Shown piece after piece: positions 49,061 through 61,319 of a DNA stretch of 64,000 bases. The position numbers and the translations under genes were made by a program. This DNA comes from Absidia repens (lineage: Eukaryota > Mucoromycota > Mucoromycetes > Mucorales > Cunninghamellaceae): contig MCGE01000042.1 of NCBI GenBank assembly GCA_002105175.1, positions 186,001 to 250,000 on the forward strand. Reading direction: 5' to 3'. Position 1 is the first letter of the stretch, and the number at the start of each line of letters is the position of its first letter. The notes under the pieces are model-generated. The model searched no databases. It was given only the letters and a program-made list of their open reading frames with translations, and was not told where the DNA came from.

Positions 49061-49200
49061 TCCTGACTCCTCAAATCAAATACATATGAATGTGGCCTTT
49101 ATGTCAAGACATTATCTGAATCAAGTCGTCTTCTCCTGACTCCTCTCAAACCAAATACATATGAATGTGGCCTTTATCTCAAACACTATCTGAATCAAGT
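49039..49200. repeat. 73-74 bp tandem repeat, about 2.2 units
   Basis: Units begin at 49039, 49112 and 49186 with TTACCTGAATCAAGTCG-like sequence. Each of the first two units ends in AATACATATGAATGTGGCCT followed by TTATGTCAA or TTATCTCAA. Units one and two differ at few positions; the third is partial. Confidence 0.85.
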
Positions 49201-49519
49201 CTAGAAACTGCTCCAATATTATTCTATTTGTCGTCATACAATACACTATACCCTTTAGACATAGAAAACATTTATTTAATCAATTATTTGATACAAAGAC
49301 CCCCCCCACTTGCGTTTATTTGACATTACAATCCATGTATTGCATTTATCTCAATAAAAACTCTTTTGAAGATATACAATGCCTCTGTCTCTCTTTGTTT
49401 TTGATGTGTACAGTACATGTGTGTATGTGGATGGTAATGTGGATGGGAAAAAAGCAAAACAAATTGTTACAACAGCGACATCGTTTACTATACGATAGGT
49501 CAGAGGATAATTTATCAAT
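49201..49519. other. Intergenic
   Basis: AT-rich DNA with an AATAAA near 49353. No gene seen, and it may include the decayed distal end of repeat copy H. Confidence 0.35.
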
Positions 49520-50157
49520 AAAAAGGCATGTTTTATTGAAGGATATTGATAGATACTATCGCTAAAGACGAGGGGTTCATAATAGCATGGGATTTTATGG
49601 AAGAATTTGTTGGGACGAAGCATGGGAAAGTCTAAGGTTGTGATTTCAAGGATGGTCACCATTAATCTACAGGGATGGACGTAAAATGGGAGCTAAAAAG
49701 TGTATACATGTCACCAAAGAGACAAAAAGGGAGATGTTAACTGAAACACAAGAGGAGGATAGTAGTAAAATTGAGATCTATTGTACGAGACATGAGAGAC
49801 TAATGGGATAGTTTCAATGAAGCAAATAAAAAATAATATTTTATTCAAAGTAAAGTTTCTAACTATGGACAAATTAACACTAAACTAAGCTAATGAAGAT
49901 TCCAAAAAGCCAACTAATGATGGTTCTAAATCCTAGATCCAAAATGAAAGGGTTTCCCCATGTATCTTGTAATCCCTGAGCTGGAAACGCTTCTAAACTA
50001 GACCTGACACTAATCTAAGTCCAATATAACCTCAAAAAAGTCGAATGGTGAAGAAAAAAGTAAAGAGAAAAAAGAGAAATGGAAAGAAAGAGCGCAGAAA
50101 ACATAAGATAGGTAGGAGAGAGAAAATAAAAATATTTCACGTGTGCGGGTTTTAAAT
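49520..50157 (-). repeat. Dispersed CACGTG-headed repeat, copy H
   Basis: The reverse-oriented head is TTTCACGTGTGCGGGTTTTA on the plus strand, 50135-50154. The core on the plus strand is GGTTTCCCCATGTATCTTGT near 49950-49969. The distal block CTAAACTAAGCTAATGAAGA lies near 49880. TTTTATT modules lie near 49530 and 49839. It has the same orientation as copy G, about 2.8 kb away. Confidence 0.75.
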
Positions 50158-52907
50158 GTTTCTAAACTGTCAAATTCGGGGTCTGTCATTTGGAATGCTA
50201 GTTCTTTTTTTTTTCAATAAATAGACCACCCTAGAGTTCTCATTTCGTAATGGAAAATAAACCATTTTTTTCTCTCTCACCTTCCAATGAGCTACAACGC
50301 AGTTATTTCCGAAGGAGAAAAAAAAAGTCCAGGTCAGAGACAAAGAGTATTGCATAAAAAAGCCCTCATTTTTATTTTCCACATGAAAACAATTATCCAT
50401 AGCTAAAGCATGGAACATGCTTCTTTTGTTTTTTAGAAAAAAAAAACAGGATATAAAGACGAATTTCATCGTGTCACTGTTCAGTTACTTTATCAATCTT
50501 CACTGGCAAACTCCCGAGTAAGTCATTACATACCTTCTTCTGTTTAAGCGCAAGGGTCTATCACTGGGCAAGTCCGCTCTCTATATCAAACATCAAATAC
50601 ATGCTCTTCTCGTCTCCTACATGATCTGGATTTGGGATCATTGGCCAAAGAAGAAAAGAAAAAGGCAAGTCGTCACCCATGGTATGGGTCATTATTTGCA
50701 GTCATCGTTGCCTAGAAAGTGTTAGCCCAGTGCTATCAACCATTATGTCTTGTGCCTTATAGGTTACTGTGTCTACCAATAGTCTTTATTTATTTTAATT
50801 TTAAATCTTCTGGTCGTAAACGGATCAAATTGTTTTGTAATAAACATGGAATATCCCTCAAAGCTTGTCATAATCTGAACCGTCTGATAATGAACAATAT
50901 CGTCAGTGTAGCTGTTTTTTGAGTGTCCCACTAAGAACTTGATTTCATGCTCATCCGCCATAACCATCGTTTGCCCCTAAAAACCCAGGAACTTATTGGC
51001 AGTCAATCGTTGACTGTACATGGTGTCTATTACTTAAGCTTGACTAAAACTGATTTATCGTATAGTAAATGCTTAAACGTTTGACCGCATTTGACCTTTG
51101 TGGGAAAAAAGGTTTTTTTTTTTTTCCACACAGTGATTACCGCATTTTTAAGTATTACGTGCTTCGTTCCTTGCCTCGATTAGCCAATAGAGACTCATTT
51201 ACTAGTAATTTTCATTGAATTATGGTTTCTGTGTCCCTCTGATTGTCGCGATTCTGAACCTCGTGATCTAGCCCCCCCCCTTATTATTTATCAGTTAATA
51301 TCCACATGAAAAAAAAGAAACAGAAAATAATAACAAAATTCATCACTATGATACGATATCTGGTACCCCAATACAGAAACGAATTCTTTTTTTGGCGCAT
51401 TTTCAAGCCGGTGTCCAACTTTCCTTCAGTCGTTTTGATTATTGCATCATTTTCGCAGTATGCCGAAATTACCAGCTCAGAATAACGGAATACAACCCCT
51501 TTATTTTGTATCTTTTTTCTATATTTGTTTTTGTGACTGAACACTATGTACGCTGTATTCAAAAAAAAAAAGAAAAAAAAGGTTCGTTTATGCCATAAAG
51601 GAAACTTGCTCCATTTTCATGCAAAATGGGTATCCCTCATCAACCAAACTCATGGTTTGATATTTCCTATTCAATTTTTAAAATTTTACTTGTTGCAATA
51701 ATATACTATCATAGAAATTCTTACAGTATCTATTTGGTTTGGTCTTTGTAGGACTGAAGCAGGGACAATTCTTTCGATCAATGGATATCCCAGGTAATTG
51801 ACCCAACATCCAGGCGCCAACTGTATTTTTAAAACTCAGTTATATGTAGGCATGATGAAACAGATGTACTCAAAAAAAAAAAAAAAAAATAAGGAAATAT
51901 TAATCGCAAAAAGGAATTGTTACCGAGAATCCAGTCATTTGACATCGATATATGCACATCATCAAAGTTATCATTAGCATAACCATATTATTCAATATTC
52001 AATGCACAAAAAAGGCGTGATTAGGGGATTTATGAATAGACTGCTGCGTCACACAGTATTTATTTGATGATGGGCGGACAATGAAGAAAAACGTAAAAAA
52101 TAGCATATGAAGAAGGATTCACTTCATAACTGTCATCAAATACTATATTGTTTATAATAGCATTGTATAAATTGTTTTTAATAGCACCATATAAACTAAG
52201 ACAAAATCAGTATGATAAAGAACCTGACTGTCAATTTAATTTCTTCATTGATTTTGACACTAAAGCTTTCCCAATTACAGCTTAACGCCTCCAAAGGTAT
52301 ACAGTGGAAAATAAAAAAAGACGCAAATACGGTTTAGCCTGATGGAGTACTTCTTCCTTATTTTAGTCTATTTCTCCTAATTCAAGTTCATTCTGTTTTT
52401 GTGGTAGATAAACTGTAAATTGTACATCTTTCTCGCGGCATACGTGAAAAAGAAAGTTCAATGTTTGATCGTTGTACAAAACTAATAATAATCCATATCT
52501 TATCAAGTTCTTTTTTTTTTTATCATTGGAGCACGTCGGCATTTGAATATTTATTCAGGCACGAATATCGTGAGTTCGATTTTAATGAAGATGCCGTATA
52601 CCACCAAATTGTACCACCAGCGTAATAATTGCTTGATCATTGTTAATATTGCCAATATGAAAAGCAAGATAACCATACGCTATCTTTTTTAATATTGCTT
52701 TTACCACATAAACCGAGTAAAGGAATCTTTGATAAAAAAAGGATAGCTTCAATAATTGAATCCCGCCAGCGTACAGTTGTTCAGAGTAATCAGCAAGCCA
52801 TTAAACAAAGGATGCTTGACTATAAATACAGGATGATGTTTTGCATTTCTCTTTCTTTTTTTTTATTATTCACAACAACTCAAAAACATTTTATTTTAAT
52901 CATCACT
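50158..52907. other. Long intergenic stretch upstream of the aspartic protease
   Basis: 2.75 kb of AT-rich DNA. Short ORFs (under 103 codons) on both strands lack family features. Homopolymers lie near 50450, 51118-51125, 51563 and 51873-51889. The last 60-70 bp before 52908 are pyrimidine-rich and probably 5' UTR. No gene, RNA gene or repeat family recognised. Confidence 0.4.
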
Positions 52908-54463
52908 ATGAAGATTTCTCTCTGTATTGCTCTTTTGGCCACCACTGCCACTTTGCTTAACGCTGCTCCCACTGAAAAGTCTAAAACCTTCCCTTTGACG
53001 ACCAACCCTAACTTCAAGCGCAACCCCAAAAACGCTGTGGCAAAGGCTCGTGCCAAGTACTACAAACATCTTGTCAACGTATCTGCTGATGGTGATGGTG
53101 AAATCCCTCTTACTGGTAAATACAACAAAAAAACAAAAACAAAAAAAACATTGGAGCTCCACTTGGACGCACAGCTCAATTTTTTTCTTTTTTTTTTTTC
53201 TTCGTTTCTTCTCTTTTGCAGACGTTGAAGGTGACCTCGAATACTACGGTACCGTCGCTGTCGGAACACCTCCACAAAACTTGAAGCTTGATTTCGATAC
53301 TGTAAGTTTTAATTTTTACCCCTGAAATGCGGAGTTGTAAATTAATATCATGCTACTTTTTCTTTTTTCCTTGATAAACAGGGTTCCAGTGATCTTTGGT
53401 TTGGTAAATACAAAGCATAAAAAAATGAACGAAACCAAAAAATTTATACTTATTTCATTTCTTTTTGATAAATAGCATCTACCTTGTGCTCTAGCTGCAG
53501 TGGATCCCAAACCAAATTCAACCCTGACAAGTCCAGCACCTACAAGAAGGAAGGCAAATCCTGGGGAATTAGCTACGGAGATGGTTCCAACGCTAAAGGT
53601 ATCACTGGTCTCGACACTGTTGATCTCGGAGGATTAACCATCAAGAACCAACGCATTGAATTGGCTCAATCTGAATCTGCTCAATTCCAACAAGGCGCCA
53701 CCGACGGTTTACTGGGTCTTGGCTTCAACTCCATCTCCACTGTGAGCGGTACTGCTACCCCCATGGATAACTTGATCAAACAAGGCTTGATTTCTGACCC
53801 TATCTTTGGTGTCTGGTTTGGCAAAGCCAAAGAAAGCGGTGGCGGTGAATATATCTTTGGTGGCATCAACAAGAGCAAGGTTTCTGGTGACTTCACTAAA
53901 GTGCCTGTTGACAGCTCTCAAGGCTGGTACAGTATTAAGGTGGATGGTGGTTCCGCTGGTAAAGGTGGTTCTCTTAGTGGATTCAGCGGTATTGTCGACA
54001 CTGGTACCACTCTTTTGTTGTTCACTGACGATGTTGCTAAGGAAGCTGGTGATGCTTTGGGTGCCACTGACAATGGTGACGGTACCTACTCCATCCCTTG
54101 TGACAACTCTGAAGACTTGACGTTGACCATCGCTGGTACTGACTTTGTTGTTCCCGCTGCAGACCTCATCTACGCTAAGCAAGGATCCCAATGTATCGCT
54201 GGTTTCGGTAGCGCTGGAATGGAGTAAGAAAATTTTACCCAGGTTTATTTTTGATATATCTTTTTACTCATCGATTGTTGCTTTTTTTTTTTTTCAGCTT
54301 CGCTATTCTCGGTGATGTGTTCTTGAAGGTAAGCCCTCCCCTCCTCCCACAACAATAGTCATCGGGTTTTCAAAATTTAATTGCTTAATTTTTTTTTTCT
54401 TAGAATGTGTACACTGTCTTCGCACCATCGGTTCCCGAAGTTCAATTTGCCAAACTTGCTTAA
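52908..54463 (+). CDS. Secreted pepsin-type aspartic protease (rhizopuspepsin-like)
   Basis: Exons: join(52908..53115, 53222..53301, 53382..53403, 53476..54223, 54298..54328, 54404..54463), 382 residues in frame. A signal peptide (MKISLCIALLATTATLLNA) and a basic propeptide lead to the mature enzyme near DVEGDLEYYGTVAVGTPPQ. Both catalytic aspartates are present, D95 in DTGSSDLWF and D278 in DTGTTLLLF, with the flap tyrosine in SYGDGSNAKG. The disulfide cysteines lie in CSSC and in the pair IPCDN and SQCIAG. The C-terminus is AILGDVFLKNVYTVF ending VQFAKLA. It cleaves proteins extracellularly at acid pH and is the classic secreted protease of Mucorales. ATG at 52908 is chosen because it starts the signal peptide; the longer upstream frame is chance. 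One exon is only 22 bp. AATAAA lies near 54554. Confidence 0.96.
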
Positions 54464-54759
54464 GAAGGGATCTCCAGGCGTCATCCTTTCCAATTTAATC
54501 AAGTCAGATCAGTGATCTTTACTTCTGTATTATCATATCCAATTTTTATCTTCAATAAACAAAAGGATTATTATTATCGACACTACCAGCTTTTTTAATC
54601 GAGAAATTGATACTGAAAAAATAGAGGAATGTCAAGAGTATACATGAGTATACACCAGATGGCCCTTCAAATAGAACCACTGTGTTGACTATTGTAATGA
54701 AAAAGGGTATCCTTTTTTATATAATAGTAATCGAAAGCCAACCCTCATGACAAAAAACA
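54464..54759. other. Intergenic: aspartic protease 3' UTR
   Basis: AATAAA near 54554 is the likely poly(A) signal of the protease. The rest is AT-rich spacer before repeat copy I. Confidence 0.5.
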
Positions 54760-55620
54760 TTTCAAGTCCCGCACAAGTGATTATTTATTCTCTCCTCAAT
54801 TTTTTATTTTTTCACTCTTTCTTTTCATTTTCTTTTTTCTCTTTACTTTTTTCTTCACCATTCGACTTTTTTGAGGTTATATTGGACTTAGTTTAGTGTC
54901 AGGACTAGTTTAGAAGCGTTTCCTGCTCAGGGATTACAAGATACATGGGGAAACCCTTTCATTTTGGATCTAGGATTTAGAACCACCATTAGTTGGCTTT
55001 TTGGAATCTTCATTAGCTTAGTTTAGTGTTAATTTGTCCATATTTTGTATCTATATCTGAATAAAATATGTATTTCACTTGCTTCAATAAAAATGTCCCA
55101 TTAGTCTCTTTCACGTCTTGCGTACTAGATCCGTTTTTTTAATGCCATCACCCCTTTAGCTTAGTGTTCACCATTGTTATGCTTCAGTAAAAGATATATA
55201 TTATTCTTGCTCAAACCTAATACAATATATTAAATACTTTTTTGCAGTCGTTTACTTTTTGGTTAGTGTTAGTCATTTTCAGATCTCCTTCGTGCTGCCT
55301 CAATCAGATCCTTTTTTACATAGAACCTCTCCCCGCTAGCTTTAGCAAATAATATGCTTCAATAAATTATGCCCGTTTCATTACTCATACTCTAGTCCAT
55401 CATATAATGAGAAAAGCTATTATTGCAGTTGTTTTGTAAATGTCTTACCATGCATATGCTCTCAAGCTCACACACTACCCAAAGCCACAGCGGCCCGATC
55501 GACAGTTCTAAATCACTTTATTTCAAAAGTGGCATCAATCCTAGCTGACCGACTATATTAATGATACAAGGTCGTATCAGGAGTGCAGTTGCTGCGATAT
55601 TGTAAAGAATTTTACCCTGC
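54760..55620 (+). repeat. Dispersed repeat, copy I (head CAAGTG)
   Basis: The head TTTCAAGTCCCGCACAAGTG at 54760-54779 matches the family except CACGTG has become CAAGTG. A long pyrimidine-rich tract follows. The core GGGATTACAAGATACATGGG is near 54931-54950. Modules with AATAAA lie near 55061, 55086 and 55360, including ATGTCCCATTAGTCTCTTTC near 55092. The tail matches copies A and B (CATCATATAATGAG). The right end is approximate. Confidence 0.75.
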
Positions 55621-57081
55621 CGTCAGTCTAGCACATTGACATAGCAAAATACACATACTCAATATGATTTTTTTTTTTCAATGGCCACTCTATCGCACAT
55701 ATTAACATATCAAACGGTTATCTGCTACTATAGGACATTCTCCTACACGCAGGGCAGATCGGCAGTTCTCCCAGACATCATAGCAAAAATTTCTCTATTT
55801 CAATTCTATCATTATGTCAATCTGCCCTGCCTGAGTAGTCTTCAGAATGGACATATTGTATGTAACCAGCTCGCTTTTTTGTGATGAAATAGACCCCTCC
55901 GCCTCCCCCCAAATTGAATCTAGTTGAGTGAGTGCCAAGAAGCCACCTACTAAGGGGGGAAATGGTAGGAAGCCTAAGTTCATCAATACTGCAACCGAAC
56001 TCAGTGACTTCCTTCCCTCCCTGACACCCCCCCCTGGCTAGATTAAATTTTTTGGAAGTACGAAAATATTTGCATTCAGCGCAAAACCCTTTTTTTTTAA
56101 ATTGGGTGCGTCTTGAGACATCATGTACAGAAATGTTGAGGGTATAAAAACTTGCAACAATTACAGTTTACTTTATGTTTTTGTTGAACTACGCCATAGC
56201 GGCAAAAGGTAAAACGAAGGAGAATTAGCAGATAATTAATGCAGTATAAAAAAAAAATAAGGAAACGGAGTTGATATCAAGTTTTGTCTATAGCAATGGT
56301 CTTTTGTTTGAAGTTGAATAAAAATTACCAGTATTTGCGCTTCAAAATTAATGGTAATCTCCTCGACATCTCCCAGCGAATTTCGCAAAAACCGGTCTCG
56401 CAAGAAATGTCGACCAAATATTTATGAGTGAGTGGAAAACTAAGTAGATGTAAAAACCGTGCTGATTAGAGGGGAAAAAAAAAACTTGTGCCCTGAATGA
56501 TTTAGCGGCCCGGGTAAAAACGCACAAATGCTTACCATGACAGTTATTTGCATGAATTTACGCCCGAATTGGAGTAGTGTTATTTCCTGTTAGATGAGGA
56601 GCGAGATTTTTGCCGAAGGGTCGGGAACTCAAAAATAAAACCTTGCATCCCAATGCAAATTAAAAAACATGCCAAGAAATGAGGAAAAGGTAAAAGAAAT
56701 TTGAGAAGGCTCACGGATAAACCTACCACTCTTTCACTTGATCTATTTAGCGCCATCGTCATAATCATCACCGTCTAATATGACCAACGTGATAAATAGA
56801 ATGAACAGTAAAAGAATTCCCAGTCTAAATAATATACCATATCTACCTCCAGAACAGTGTATATTTAAGGGTACAGCGTAATTACGTAATGAGTTTGTCA
56901 AAGTGAGGGATTTTGATGCTAGTTATGTTGATAGAGGGGCTGGCGGTGTTTAAAGATCGAAGCTTCCCAACTCTCTTTTTTTTTTTTTTGAAATATAATT
57001 CTCGTAATATTTTTTAAAGCCGACCTCTTTCTTTCTTCTTCCTCTCTTTTTTTTTTTTAACACTTTTATCATTATTATTGT
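55621..57081. other. Intergenic: upstream of the BTB/CAP-Gly gene
   Basis: AT-rich DNA with C-rich patches near 56025-56035. The pyrimidine-rich tract at about 56965-57060 directly precedes the ATG and is probably 5' UTR. Short ORFs only; no gene called. Confidence 0.4.
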
Positions 57082-60000
57082 ATGTTTGAAACACCCTTAC
57101 ATACTTTACCATTCTCATTAAAAAAAGTTGCTGAACATCCGGAAGAGTATTTGGCAGACATATGCTTTCGTTTTTATAACGCTGATATTTGGGCCCACAA
57201 AGGTACTTTACATTGCTTAGAAAAAGGTGTTTTCGTATTTATTAACAGGTACGTCTTCCTTCTTCCTTTTATAGGTATTTTGTTATCCCGTTGCCCACCC
57301 ACCTTCATTCAACTGTTTTTACCTTGCATCTACAACAACAACGATGACAATAACGATGACGGCTGTATTATCAACGTTGACAGCGTTCTTCTCTCTTCTT
57401 CTCTCTTCAAGATACTAGCGCAATATTGGTATACAGCTGACCTAGTATTTCCTTCACTACCTACTCATCTTGTCAAGCAACTGGATTCCTTGGAAAATGA
57501 ACTGGGTACTCGACTTCTACCTCGATCGGATAGCAGTAATGGGGACAATGCGGCGACAACTTTACAAAATGAAGCGCACGTTCAACTTGTTGAAGATATC
57601 AAGCGTATGCGGCGTGAACAACTTGGCTGTGACATCAATATTAGTTTGCCAACAGACGACAATACCACCCCTATCATTATTCCAGCACATCGATTCATCT
57701 TGGCGAGTCAATCGACTTACTTTTACGCCATGTTTTGTACAGACTTTTGTGAAAGCCAGACTAGAGTGGTACACCTGACTGATCACTTTTTCACACCAAC
57801 GGTGATGCAGGTCATATTACATTATCTTTATTCCGATTCTGTCACTATCCCCCCTCCTCCTCAACTTGATTTGGTTTACAACAACATTGACATCAGCTCA
57901 CCTCTTCCTCCTACTCTCACCAAACTCCAAAAACTCACCATGAAGAAACATAGCCTCCGTGTTCTACAAAAGACCTTCGCTGCTGCCGACTATCTTGGAC
58001 AGATGAAAACGCTTGGGATGGCTGTTTTACATTCTATGGATCAAACATGCGATGGTTTCAAGTGCCTCTGCCATGACTGTGTCCGGTTGCTTCCGTCCAT
58101 GCTTTCGTTTGCAGACAACAAGAAAGACGATCCACGGTTATCTCGCCTACGTGCTTCCTTGGTGACACTCTATTCTGATCCAGTCCATGCCGTTGAACAT
58201 CTCTGGTCTCAAAAACCATTTGCCCTTCTTGTCCATTCTATGATACCTTCAGCTGCCTCGATGATGAAAACATTAGATACCTCGGCTACCCAAGACAACT
58301 GGCACAAACCCACCTCAAGCCTAATTCACGAAATTTCTGACGCTACCTATGCCAACGTTACGAAACACAACGCCATCCATGTGCTGCACTCACTCCATAT
58401 TTGTTTCTCCAAACTGCGAAGCGCTGACCTGATACCCACTTGGTCTTTACCCATTCTGGATCTCCTAGACCCAATTTTGCATTCAACTGTCACCATGGTC
58501 TCACAAAACTTTGACTTCTATTGTGTGGAATACCCAATTCTTGTCTCGTGTGTGGATGGTATTGGTTGTGGATTCTCGATTGATTTTTTGGACTTTTTGC
58601 TCAAACATGTACTCGATCAAGGAATTCAAGATGCCAATGCTGGGACCATCTATCAAGGTATTGTCAGGGATTTGATTGGGCGCCAAGAAACGGTGAAGAA
58701 CGTTGCTTTGGACGATGTGTTACTCCATGCCCGTACACAGTGTACTGCCTATTTGACTCGCCGTTGGCTCAGTGTCAAGTCTTTGGGTGGATTCCGGTCT
58801 TTAGAAAAGGCAACTATGCGACAATTATCTGTTGGTAAGTATTCTTTCATCCTGCTCCACCTTCACACTGATGTTCCGTAATCATATTATTAACTCGTTT
58901 ATCTCTGGTTTCTTTCTATTAGATATCGGCATTCCATACCGTACTTTGACGAAACCATTTGATTCCGATCTACTCTCTTTATTCAGCTTCAAACCCAAAT
59001 CCTCTAAGCACGCCCTGAAACTCAAGTCAGAAAATGACCCACCTTACTTGGCATCACCGTCCCCCAATATTGGATCTGGTATTTCTTTTACTCGTCGTCG
59101 ATCCTTTGGTACTCAGCGAAGCTCAAACACAACAGACATGATAACAAATCGCCCGCCAATGACAACAACTCGACCACGATCTCACTCAGCAGGGGCAGAA
59201 CCATATACGCCAACATACCGTCCAGCGAAATCTGATCTTTCTTCTGGATATATGAATAACAACACCATCAATGCATTATCCACCCAGCCTCTTATTCACC
59301 TGCTATCTATGGAAACGGAATCACGAAGGTACAAGCAAGAAATGGAAAACAGGGTGAGCAGCAGCGACGCTTATGAATCGACCGAACTATCGACGGAGGA
59401 AAGTCTGATTGATGCATTGCTACCTATGGAAAAGATTGTACCCATCGTCAGCGATAACACCAAAGCCTACCGAAAAAGTCAAAGTGGAGAAGGTGGTAGC
59501 GGTGGCCGGTCAACAAAGTTAAAGTTTGCGATTCCTTCAGGTGGACCAACCCATGCGAAATCACCGTTGCACCCTAGTTTGTATAGCCAGCTTTTGTCGT
59601 CATCACCGTCCGATCCCTCAGCAGATTTATTATCATCGTCCCCACCGCCTTCAACGTCGCTGGTATCGAAGAAGAAGAAGAAAAACAGGCGGATGATGAA
59701 AAAACATGGATTATCCCGCAAAAAGTCGAAATGGGGACTTGGATCAAGCAGTGGAAGCGACTACAGCGAAGACGACGAAGACATAGCAATAGCAGCGACG
59801 ACGACATTGCATTCTACAATGATTACGCCCATGATTGGTGCCAAGGTGGAACTTCGTCGTCGGCCACTACCAACGTTTGGAACCATTCAGTACGTTGGAC
59901 CTGTCTCTTTTGCAAAAGGTACCTGGATTGGCTTGGAATTAGAATCAAGACGTAAGTCATTCATTTTTTTTGGGAGGTTCCGTTCCTGATTTTATATGAT

Positions 60001-60163
60001 CTTATTTTTATTTACCTTTTTTTTTTTTTTTTTTTTGTCATTAGTCGGAAAAAATAATGGATGCGTGTCAGGCGTCACATACTTCCGGACGGACCCTCAG
60101 CGTGGACTTTTTGTGAAGCAAGACGACTTCATCATCATATCCATTCCATCGATCCCCACATAG
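57082..60163 (+). CDS. Double-BTB protein with C-terminal CAP-Gly domain
   Basis: Exons: join(57082..57202, 57275..58834, 58923..59951, 60045..60163), 942 residues in frame. A first BTB/POZ fold starts near residue 24 (LADICFRF then WAHKGILLSRCPPTF). A second starts near residue 170 (CDINISLP, then IPAHRFILASQSTYFYAMF and MQVILHYLYSDSV). A large helical middle part follows, then a Ser/Thr/Arg-rich linker. The C-terminus is a CAP-Gly domain: FGTIQYVGPVSFAKGTWIGL, the diagnostic GKNNG, and GVTYFRTDPQRGLFVKQDDF. BTB domains dimerise or bind cullin-3. CAP-Gly domains bind EEY/F tails of tubulin or EB1-type proteins. Together they suggest a microtubule-linked scaffold or ubiquitin-ligase adaptor, which is inference. 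The first intron (72 bp) is in frame and stop-free, so retention would add 24 residues inside BTB1. AATAAA lies near 60371. Confidence 0.88.
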
Positions 60164-60611
60164 TACACTTCCGCTACTTATTATTAGTATGGTTTAGTTT
60201 AGTTAGTTTATACCCTCCTTCCCCCTCGCGGTGTTATTTTATTGCCCCCCCCCATTTTATACTATGTATGATATGCTATTCCTTAGTTTATTTAACTATT
60301 GATCTTTTTATCTTTATGCACATTTCCTCCACTCTCTCGCTCTTCCTTTTTCTACTATTATTTTGATATGAATAAAGAAACTATTTTTTTTTTTTGGGAG
60401 AAAAGAAAAAAAATAATTATCATCTTACTATACTTGCTGAAATCTCCTTTATCTTTTGCTAACTGATCAATGAGAAGAATTTGGATCACAGTAGAATTTT
60501 AAATTAGCTACCCTTCTGTCAATTTCATTCATCCGTATGCTATAAAGGTCCATTTGATTTGAACTCTTTTTTTTTTTTATTATTATTATTTGACTTGATT
60601 TTTTAAGTACA
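60164..60611. other. Intergenic: BTB/CAP-Gly 3' UTR and next promoter
   Basis: AATAAA near 60371, then AT-rich DNA to the ATG at 60612. A T-run followed by ATT repeats (about 60568-60592) immediately precedes that start. No gene seen. Confidence 0.45.
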
Positions 60612-61319
60612 ATGAAATTTACTACTCTGATTCTCTCATTATCTGCGGCCTTCATCCCATCAGTATGGACAGCACCTGCTCAAAGTGTATCTGCTTCAGC
60701 ATCACTTTCTGCTAAACGTGCCACAGGCACACCACGCACATATCCAATTTCTTTGGAGAAACAAGAGCAAAAAGACCCCATTGAAATGAATGATATATTA
60801 AATGTGGTAGCAGATAATTCTTTGCTCAGTGATATGGTGCAAGGAGGTTGGTCGGAGGAACAAGCAGAGCTAGTGATGAGTTTATTGGACGCTGTAGATG
60901 CAATGACTGAGTTCCCTATTCTCAGTGAAGGTACAAACAGCAGCGTGGAAGATAATCAAGAGGCATTTGCACGATTCAACGCTTTGCGTGCTGACATGAA
61001 TCAATTATTGGCTCAGGCTGGCTATCAATATAAAACTATTGGCTCCCGGCGCCGTGTGCTGACTCGCTTAGACACGTCTTTCGCGCCAAACGCCGCTGTC
61101 GCAGCAACCGAAATCGAAGAGACTGGGTTCCACATCCCAGATATATCTCAAATTGTGCATGGTATTGTGTCGCTGATCCGCTCTGCTAACGAATTTACTA
61201 AATTGTTGAATAATCCGAGGTTGGAAGACTACACAGAGGCCATTTTAGATACTGCTGAAATGGTTGAAAAAATCCTCACATTCCCCAAAGGTGGCCTTTT
61301 CTCTGATGGACATCAATAG
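60612..61319 (+). CDS. Small secreted protein of unknown function
   Basis: A single intronless frame of 235 residues. A clear signal peptide (MKFTTLILSLSAAFIPSVWT, cleavage probably before APAQ) is followed by a short Ser/Ala-rich segment with a dibasic KR at residues 35-36. This fits Kex2-type processing of a propeptide. The rest is acidic and largely helical (MNDILNVVADNSLLSDMV, LVMSLLDAVDAMTEF), with one NSS sequon. It has no cysteines, so it is not a cysteine-rich effector, and I recognise no family; weak resemblance to helical cell-wall or surface-binding secreted proteins is only an impression. AATAAA near 61385 marks the 3' end. It converges on the D-lactate dehydrogenase gene, with 250 bp between stops. 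Confidence 0.8.
   Translation: MKFTTLILSLSAAFIPSVWTAPAQSVSASASLSAKRATGTPRTYPISLEKQEQKDPIEMNDILNVVADNSLLSDMVQGGWSEEQAELVMSLLDAVDAMTEFPILSEGTNSSVEDNQEAFARFNALRADMNQLLAQAGYQYKTIGSRRRVLTRLDTSFAPNAAVAATEIEETGFHIPDISQIVHGIVSLIRSANEFTKLLNNPRLEDYTEAILDTAEMVEKILTFPKGGLFSDGHQ

Noticed and set aside
52695..52907. Longer N-terminus for the aspartic protease starting at 52695
   Set aside because: The upstream frame is AT-rich noise ending just before a perfect signal peptide at 52908; the extra residues would block secretion.
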